Shown piece by piece: positions 4,817 to 9,529 of a stretch of DNA of 9,529 nt. Numbering within the stretch: position 1 is the first letter of the stretch; every line of letters begins with the position of its first letter. Location: positions 1-9,529 of the forward strand of contig JAAYKB010000031.1 in NCBI GenBank assembly GCA_012522615.1, written 5' to 3'. This DNA is from Clostridiales bacterium. Its GTDB lineage: Bacteria > Bacillota > Clostridia > Oscillospirales > Acutalibacteraceae. The position numbers and the translations under genes are program-made. The notes below the pieces were generated by a model. The model was not told the DNA's origin, ran no database searches, and was given only the letters and a program-made list of their open reading frames with translations.

Positions 4817-7003
4817 GTGTCTGGTTGGTTGATTGCCGAGGATAGGTTTGAAGAGCAGGATATTGCCCATCTGGGCAACGAGTATTTGTCGGGCAACGGC
4901 TTTATGGGAGTCAGGGGAACCCTTGACGAATACAAAAAGGAACAGATGGTTTCGATCAATCTGGCGGGCGTTTATGACAAGCATGAGGATAAGTGGAGGG
5001 AATCGGTCAATGCTCCCAACCCTCTTTATACCTTTGTTATGCACCAAAACGAGGTTTATTCGGTTCCGGATAAGGAGCCTGTGATACACAGTCAGTCGCT
5101 GGATTTTCGCAACGCGATACATAAAAGGGTGACAACCTTCAGGGCAAAGCCCGGCAATATCACGATTGAATCGGAGCGGTTTGTAAGCATGGATAACCGT
5201 CATGTTATCGGGCTGGCCTTTTCGGTCAGAACCGATTTTGACGGTGAGATAACCCTGTATACCGGCATAGATTCGGATGTCTGGGATATAAACGGCCCTC
5301 ATTTTATCAATAAGCAACTGTATGAAAAGGACGGGATATTGCTTGCCTCCTGTATTACGGGGGAGAAAAAGATTAATGTTGTGACCGCCGAAGGGGTTTT
5401 GTCAAAGATTCCGTCGGATATGGAAGTGGTTTGCAGGGACGATAAGATATTAAGAAAATTCAGCTTCGATGCGAGGGCGAATCAGACATATATAATTGAA
5501 AAGGTTGCGTTTATCGACTGGTCGGAAAGAGGGGTCTCCCAGACGGAGTGTGTGAACAAGCTGCAGAAGGCCTTGCAGCTGGGATATGATGAGTTAAAAG
5601 CAAGGCATATCGAAGCATGGGACAGGATTTGGGATATATCCGAGGTCAGGATTGACGGCGACGACGAGGCGAACATGGCCTTGAACTATTCGATATACCA
5701 CCTCAACTGCATTGCCCCGCGTTTCAGCGAAAGCATGTCTATCCCCGCAAGGGGATTGTCCGGTCAGGTCTATAAGGGTGCTATCTTCTGGGATACCGAG
5801 ATGTTTATGTTCGACTATTTCCTGTATACCCAGCCCAAGATCGCAAGAACGCTTATTAAATACAGAATCGAGACCCTTGACGGCGCGCGCAAAAAAGCCG
5901 CGTCCTATGGGTTTAAGGGAGCGTTTTTTGCGTGGGAGAGTCAGGAGGGCGGAATAGACGCCTGCTCCGATTTTAATGTGACGGATGTCTTTACCGGACG
6001 GCCGATGAGGACATATTTTAAGGACAAGCAGGTTCACGTTACCTCGGCGATTGTATACGCACTCAAAAAATACATCAAGAACACAAAGGACAATCAGATT
6101 CTTTATGAGGGCGGATATGAGCTGCTGCTGGAAAGCGCGCTGTTTTATAAATCAATCCTGGTCAGAAGGGATGAATCGGAGCTTTATGAAATCCACGATG
6201 TGGTGGGCCCAGACGAATACCACGAAAGGGTCAATAATAATGCGTATACAAACAGGATGGCAAGGTTTGTCTTTGATACCGCCGTCGAGATTTTTGTAAA
6301 ATTGCGCAATACCGACCCGGCTGAATTTGGCAGGCTCAATCAAAGATACGACCTGGTTAACCTGATACCCAAGCTTGAAAAGATAAAGGGTTCGCTGTAT
6401 CTGCAGAAGCCTTCCGGAGAGGAGCAGATAATCGAGCAGTTTGACGGATACTTTAAGCTTGAAGAGGTTGATATTGAAACCCTGAGAACCAGACTTCTGC
6501 ATGAAAAAGAGTATTGGGGCGGGGCTCTCGGGGTGGCGACGCATACCAGAATAATCAAGCAGGCGGATGTCGTTACAATGCTCTGCATGTTCCCGGATGA
6601 TTACAGCGCCGAAATCATGAAGAAAAACTGGGACTTTTATGAACCGAGAACCGAGCACGGTTCTTCGCTGAGCGCTTGTATGTATTCGCTGCTGGCGTGC
6701 AGAACGGGCAACCCCGATGCCGCATATCCGTTTTTCCTGACCTCCGCAAAGGCCGATTTGAAAAAGGGCGGAAAACAGTGGGCAGGAAATATATATATCG
6801 GAGGCACACATCCCGCTTCGGCCGGCGGGGCGTGGATGGTGGCCGTTTTCGGCTTTGCGGGCCTGAAGGTTAAGAATAACGGGCTGGCGGTCGAGGGTTC
6901 TCTGCCTGAAAATATCAAGGGAATCGAATTCAAGGTTATCTTCAGAAATCAGCTTTATCTTGTCAGGGTAGGGCATGATAAATCGGAAATAAAGAAGATA
7001 TAA
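4817..7003 (+). CDS. GH65 family glycoside phosphorylase (inverting, alpha-glucoside)
   Basis: The GTG start at 4817 follows a GGGGGG SD (4804-4809) by seven bases and gives 728 residues, near the usual length for GH65 phosphorylases. The N-terminal beta-sandwich begins with GNGFMGVRG (26-34). The (alpha/alpha)6 barrel carries WDTEMF (325-330), the general-acid motif VGPDEYHERVNNNAYTN with E467, KQADVV (581-586) and the phosphate-site motif TEHGSSLS with H614, S616 and S617. A C-terminal beta domain ends the chain. GH65 phosphorylases split an alpha-glucoside with phosphate and release beta-glucose 1-phosphate. A beta-phosphoglucomutase gene directly downstream strongly supports phosphorolysis over hydrolysis. 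The acceptor-side segment WESQEGGIDACSDFNVTD (373-390) differs from the maltose phosphorylase form I remember (NGEECHNEWEIT), so kojibiose, nigerose or another alpha-glucosyl substrate is more likely. The protein is cytoplasmic, with no signal peptide. Confidence 0.9.
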   Translation: MSGWLIAEDRFEEQDIAHLGNEYLSGNGFMGVRGTLDEYKKEQMVSINLAGVYDKHEDKWRESVNAPNPLYTFVMHQNEVYSVPDKEPVIHSQSLDFRNAIHKRVTTFRAKPGNITIESERFVSMDNRHVIGLAFSVRTDFDGEITLYTGIDSDVWDINGPHFINKQLYEKDGILLASCITGEKKINVVTAEGVLSKIPSDMEVVCRDDKILRKFSFDARANQTYIIEKVAFIDWSERGVSQTECVNKLQKALQLGYDELKARHIEAWDRIWDISEVRIDGDDEANMALNYSIYHLNCIAPRFSESMSIPARGLSGQVYKGAIFWDTEMFMFDYFLYTQPKIARTLIKYRIETLDGARKKAASYGFKGAFFAWESQEGGIDACSDFNVTDVFTGRPMRTYFKDKQVHVTSAIVYALKKYIKNTKDNQILYEGGYELLLESALFYKSILVRRDESELYEIHDVVGPDEYHERVNNNAYTNRMARFVFDTAVEIFVKLRNTDPAEFGRLNQRYDLVNLIPKLEKIKGSLYLQKPSGEEQIIEQFDGYFKLEEVDIETLRTRLLHEKEYWGGALGVATHTRIIKQADVVTMLCMFPDDYSAEIMKKNWDFYEPRTEHGSSLSACMYSLLACRTGNPDAAYPFFLTSAKADLKKGGKQWAGNIYIGGTHPASAGGAWMVAVFGFAGLKVKNNGLAVEGSLPENIKGIEFKVIFRNQLYLVRVGHDKSEIKKI

Positions 7004-7009
7004 ACCGCA

Positions 7010-7032
7010 CCCCTTTTTTATGCAAAACGGGG
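7010..7032 (+). repeat. Intercistronic hairpin between the GH65 and mutase genes
   Basis: CCCC at 7010-7013 pairs with GGGG at 7029-7032, then after one mismatch TTTT (7015-7018) pairs with AAAA (7024-7027), leaving a five-base loop. It lies seven bases after the GH65 stop. The T-run is inside the stem and no T-run follows, so I read it as an mRNA processing or stability element and not as an efficient terminator. Confidence 0.3.
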
Positions 7033-7051
7033 GAGAGGACAGGAGCGAAGA

Positions 7052-7708
7052 ATGGCGAATTTGAAATATAAAAGCATGATATTTGATTTGGACGGGGTTA
7101 TCGTATCGACCGACGAGATGCACTATGCCGCGTGGAAGATGATTGCGGACGAGGAGAATATATATTTTGACAGGGAGATCAATAATAGGCTGCGCGGCGT
7201 GAGCAGGATGGAAAGTCTTGAAATACTGCTCGAAAGGTCAAGTCGTCAATACACGCCCGAGGAGAAATTCCGTCTTGCCGAAAGAAAGAATAATTACTAT
7301 AAAGAGCTTATCAAGAAGCTGACGTCAAAGGATATTATGAACGGCGTAATGCCGTTATTAAGCGGGCTTAGAGATTACGGGCTTTTGCTCGCAATAGCTT
7401 CGTCCAGCAAAAACTGCGGGACAATTCTTGAATGTATCGGACTGCATGATTATTTTGACGCAGTGGTTGACGGAAATATGATTAAAAACAGCAAGCCCGA
7501 CCCCGAGGTATTTCTGCTTGCCGCAAAAGAACTTGGCTGCCCGCCTGCCGAGTGTCTTGTTTTTGAGGATTCGCACGCCGGAGTTGAGGCGGGAATAAGG
7601 GCGGGCATGGATGTGTTTGCTTTGGGGGCGGCCCGGGACCATTCAGCGGCAAGGTATTCGTCATACAGCCTCGAGAATGTTAAGGCAGACGCTTTTATGG
7701 GAGAATAA
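7052..7708 (+). CDS. pgmB: Beta-phosphoglucomutase (HAD family)
   Basis: This 218-residue protein converts beta-glucose 1-phosphate to glucose 6-phosphate through beta-glucose 1,6-bisphosphate, feeding glycolysis. Motif I is FDLDGVIVST with nucleophile D12 and acid/base D14, the pair that marks mutases of this family. A small helical cap carries GVSRMESLEILL with R52. SSSKN (117-121) is motif II, K148 in NSKPDPEVF is motif III, and FEDSHAG with E172 and D173 is the Mg2+-binding motif IV. These agree closely in spacing with the well-studied Lactococcus enzyme. ATG 7052 follows AGGAG (7041-7045) by six bases. The gene lies 48 bases after the GH65 gene and 22 before the GH20 gene, an operon arrangement that gives the phosphorylase product its next step. 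The protein is cytoplasmic. Confidence 0.92.
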   Translation: MANLKYKSMIFDLDGVIVSTDEMHYAAWKMIADEENIYFDREINNRLRGVSRMESLEILLERSSRQYTPEEKFRLAERKNNYYKELIKKLTSKDIMNGVMPLLSGLRDYGLLLAIASSSKNCGTILECIGLHDYFDAVVDGNMIKNSKPDPEVFLLAAKELGCPPAECLVFEDSHAGVEAGIRAGMDVFALGAARDHSAARYSSYSLENVKADAFMGE

Positions 7709-7730
7709 TATAGAAAAGGAGCATACAGTA

Positions 7731-9529
7731 ATGATTATTATCAATCTTCTGAATGCTGACAAAACATTGGTCGAGGCGGCATCCGAGCTGTCGAAAGAAC
7801 TGGGGTTTCGTTTTGAGGAAGCAGGCATACCGGTAAGTGTTAAAAAGATTAAAGAGGGATTGACGCTTGAAAAGAATGAAAACGGCATTACAATAGGCTA
7901 TTCGAGCAAATGCACCTTCTTCCGTGCGCTGGGGCTGTTGAAGCAGCATATTGACCGAAGCGATAATTTTAGGATCAATGAAAAAGCGGCATACGATACT
8001 CTGGGGCCTATGATCGACTGTTCAAGAAACGCCGTTTTGAATCTTGATACCGTGAAAAAGCTTATACGCTATTTTGCCTTGATGGGCTTTAACTTTTTGA
8101 TGCTCTATACCGAAGACACATATTCGGTTGAAGGGTATCCGTATTTCGGATATATGAGGGGGCGGTATACTCCGGAGGAGATACGGACGATTGACCGGTA
8201 TGCGGATATGTTCGGGATAGAGCTGATACCGTGCATCCAGACCTTAGCCCATATGAACGCCTTGCTGCGGTGGGAGCATTACAAGGATATTACCGATGTC
8301 AACGATATTTTGCTGATTGATGAGGAAAAAACATATCAGCTTCTTGAAGCGATGTTTAAGTCGTTGTCCGAAATGTTTTCGAGCAGGAATATTAACATCG
8401 GATTTGACGAGGCTCAGTTGGTCGGGCTTGGCGCATATCTGGAAAAGCACGGCTATCAGGACAGAACCGAGCTGTTATTCAGGCATCTGAAGCGGGTTAT
8501 TGCCATATGCAATAAATACGGATTTAAACCTATGATGTGGAGCGATATGCCCTTTAGAATGGCGTTCGGCAATACCACCTGTTACGAAGCGGAAAACGAC
8601 TTCAGCCGGGAATTTTTAAGTCAGTTCCCTGAGGAGGTCGGCTTGATATACTGGGATTACTATTCCGAAAGTCAGGATTTGTATGATAAAAAGATAAAAT
8701 CGCATTTAAAGCTGAAAAACAAGATTATCTTTGCGGGCGGCGCATGGAAATGGATTGGCTTTACTCCCTTGAATACCTATAGTTTTAACAACAGCATTCT
8801 TGCCCTCAAAAGCTGCCGGAAGCATAATATTAAAGACGTAATAATAACAGCGTGGGGGGACGACGGAAACGAGTGCTCGACCTTTTCCGTCCTGCCGACA
8901 TACCTTTTGTTTGCCGAAGACTGTTATGCGAATAAAACGGATTATGAGCATCTGTCGGAAAGGTTCATGGCGTGCACCGATATTCCCCTGCAGGATTTCA
9001 TGCTTTTGGATCTGCCGAATGTTTTGCATGAGGACGAAAAGACGCCGGTGCAGTGCAATCCGTCAAAATATCTTTTATACAACGATCTGCTGTGCGGTCT
9101 TTTGGACAGGCATGTCGAGGAAAACGTATATAATGATATCTATAAAAAACACGCCGAAAGGCTGTTTGCCTCATCGGGCAACAACACCCATCTGGGCTAT
9201 ATTTTTAAAACGCTCGCAAATCTTTGCGACCTGCTTTCGGTAAAAAGTGAAATCGGAATAAAGATATATAAAGCGTATAAGGAAATGGATATAAAGGCCT
9301 TAAGAGAAATTGCCGATAATACCCTGCCGCATTTGTATGAAACGCTGTCCGATTTCCACAGGTCGGTCGAGAAGCAGTGGTTGATCGAAAACAAAGCCTT
9401 CGGGTTTGAGGTGATTGATATTCGTCTGGGAGGGCTGAAGCAAAGGGTCAGTACCTGTATAAAAAGGCTTCAGATGTTCCTCACCGGCGAGATTGACGCC
9501 ATTGAGGAGCTTGAGGAGGAAAGGCTGCC
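7731..9529 (+). CDS. GH20 beta-N-acetylhexosaminidase (3' end beyond window)
   Basis: The frame starts at ATG 7731, nine bases after AAGGAG (7716-7721), and stays open for 599 codons to the window end, so the last few residues and stop are missing. The length is already close to that of Firmicutes intracellular GH20 enzymes, about 600-630 residues. An N-terminal alpha/beta domain (about 1-88) precedes the barrel, which starts at MIDCSRNAVLN (94-104). Then come YTEDTYSVEGYPYFGY (126-141), QTLAHMNALLRW (170-181), the catalytic pair D226-E227 in IGFDEAQ, MMWSDM (268-273), YWDYYS (307-312) and AWGDDGNECS (374-383). E227 would be the general acid and D226 would orient the substrate acetamido group, the substrate-assisted mechanism of GH20. 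The C-terminal ~200 residues are helical and acidic. There is no signal peptide, so it would trim terminal beta-GlcNAc or beta-GalNAc from imported oligosaccharides. It is the fourth gene of the operon. Confidence 0.9.
   Translation, partial: MIIINLLNADKTLVEAASELSKELGFRFEEAGIPVSVKKIKEGLTLEKNENGITIGYSSKCTFFRALGLLKQHIDRSDNFRINEKAAYDTLGPMIDCSRNAVLNLDTVKKLIRYFALMGFNFLMLYTEDTYSVEGYPYFGYMRGRYTPEEIRTIDRYADMFGIELIPCIQTLAHMNALLRWEHYKDITDVNDILLIDEEKTYQLLEAMFKSLSEMFSSRNINIGFDEAQLVGLGAYLEKHGYQDRTELLFRHLKRVIAICNKYGFKPMMWSDMPFRMAFGNTTCYEAENDFSREFLSQFPEEVGLIYWDYYSESQDLYDKKIKSHLKLKNKIIFAGGAWKWIGFTPLNTYSFNNSILALKSCRKHNIKDVIITAWGDDGNECSTFSVLPTYLLFAEDCYANKTDYEHLSERFMACTDIPLQDFMLLDLPNVLHEDEKTPVQCNPSKYLLYNDLLCGLLDRHVEENVYNDIYKKHAERLFASSGNNTHLGYIFKTLANLCDLLSVKSEIGIKIYKAYKEMDIKALREIADNTLPHLYETLSDFHRSVEKQWLIENKAFGFEVIDIRLGGLKQRVSTCIKRLQMFLTGEIDAIEELEEERL

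Noticed and set aside
4757..5317. A 186-codon open frame on the - strand at the esterase-GH65 junction
   Set aside because: It is antisense to the conserved N-terminal GH65 motifs and crosses the operon junction, with no protein family recognised.
5712..5957. Alternative + strand frames inside the GH65 gene (also at 4833, 6051 and 6676)
   Set aside because: They are out of frame with conserved GH65 motifs and have Arg/Ser/Pro-rich translations typical of frame shadows.
6152..7123. A 323-codon open frame on the - strand opposite the GH65 gene
   Set aside because: It lies wholly antisense to conserved GH65 and mutase motifs, has no recognisable family features and mixes Cys/His/Pro-rich low-likelihood protein. 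It is a shadow of the real coding strand.
8911..9243. A 110-codon + strand frame near the window end
   Set aside because: It overlaps the GH20 frame, which is open from 7731 to 9529 with conserved motifs. The alternative translation is Arg/Cys-rich and unrecognised.

Overview
The window looks like a stretch of a Bacillota chromosome, most likely of class Clostridia. The reasons are purine-rich Shine-Dalgarno (SD) sequences ahead of most genes, use of TTG and GTG starts, AT-rich intergenic DNA, and protein families typical of gut or anaerobic Firmicutes. All genes I can support lie on the + strand. I can see two halves. The left part (about 1-2500) is visibly AT-rich. The right part (from about 4170) is richer in G+C, around 45-58% in some rows I counted against low-to-mid 30s on the left. 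This suggests an acquired or accessory left end abutting an older catabolic locus.

Left part: the window opens inside a gene encoding the C-terminal TOPRIM nuclease half of an OLD-like ATPase/nuclease (1-795). After about 214 bases with a possible promoter and a dyad comes a TTG-initiated gene for a DUF6602-type protein with a PD-(D/E)XK-like residue pattern (1010-2161). Together they resemble the edge of a defence island. A small HTH-like protein follows (2278-2514).

Middle part: a GyrI-like small-molecule-binding protein (2631-3263) sits behind its own sigma-A-like promoter and a hairpin. Next is a single-domain EamA/DMT-type membrane transporter (3467-3895), preceded by a 203-base leader with three potential hairpins and an overlapping short open frame. 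Both proteins fit a stress or small-molecule resistance role. A perfect 18-bp inverted repeat (3969-4012) probably ends this group.

Right part: a 275-base intergenic region holds repeated and palindromic operator-like elements and a candidate promoter. It leads a tightly spaced four-gene operon: SGNH/GDSL esterase (4171-4794), GH65 glycoside phosphorylase (4817-7003), beta-phosphoglucomutase (7052-7708) and GH20 beta-N-acetylhexosaminidase (7731 to the window end, still open). None has a visible signal peptide, so the work is probably intracellular on an imported glycan. The esterase would remove acyl groups and GH20 would remove terminal beta-HexNAc. GH65 would phosphorolyse an alpha-glucoside to beta-glucose 1-phosphate, and the mutase would turn that into glucose 6-phosphate. 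The transporter and regulator for this substrate are not in the window.

No tRNA, rRNA, CRISPR array or insertion sequence was recognised.
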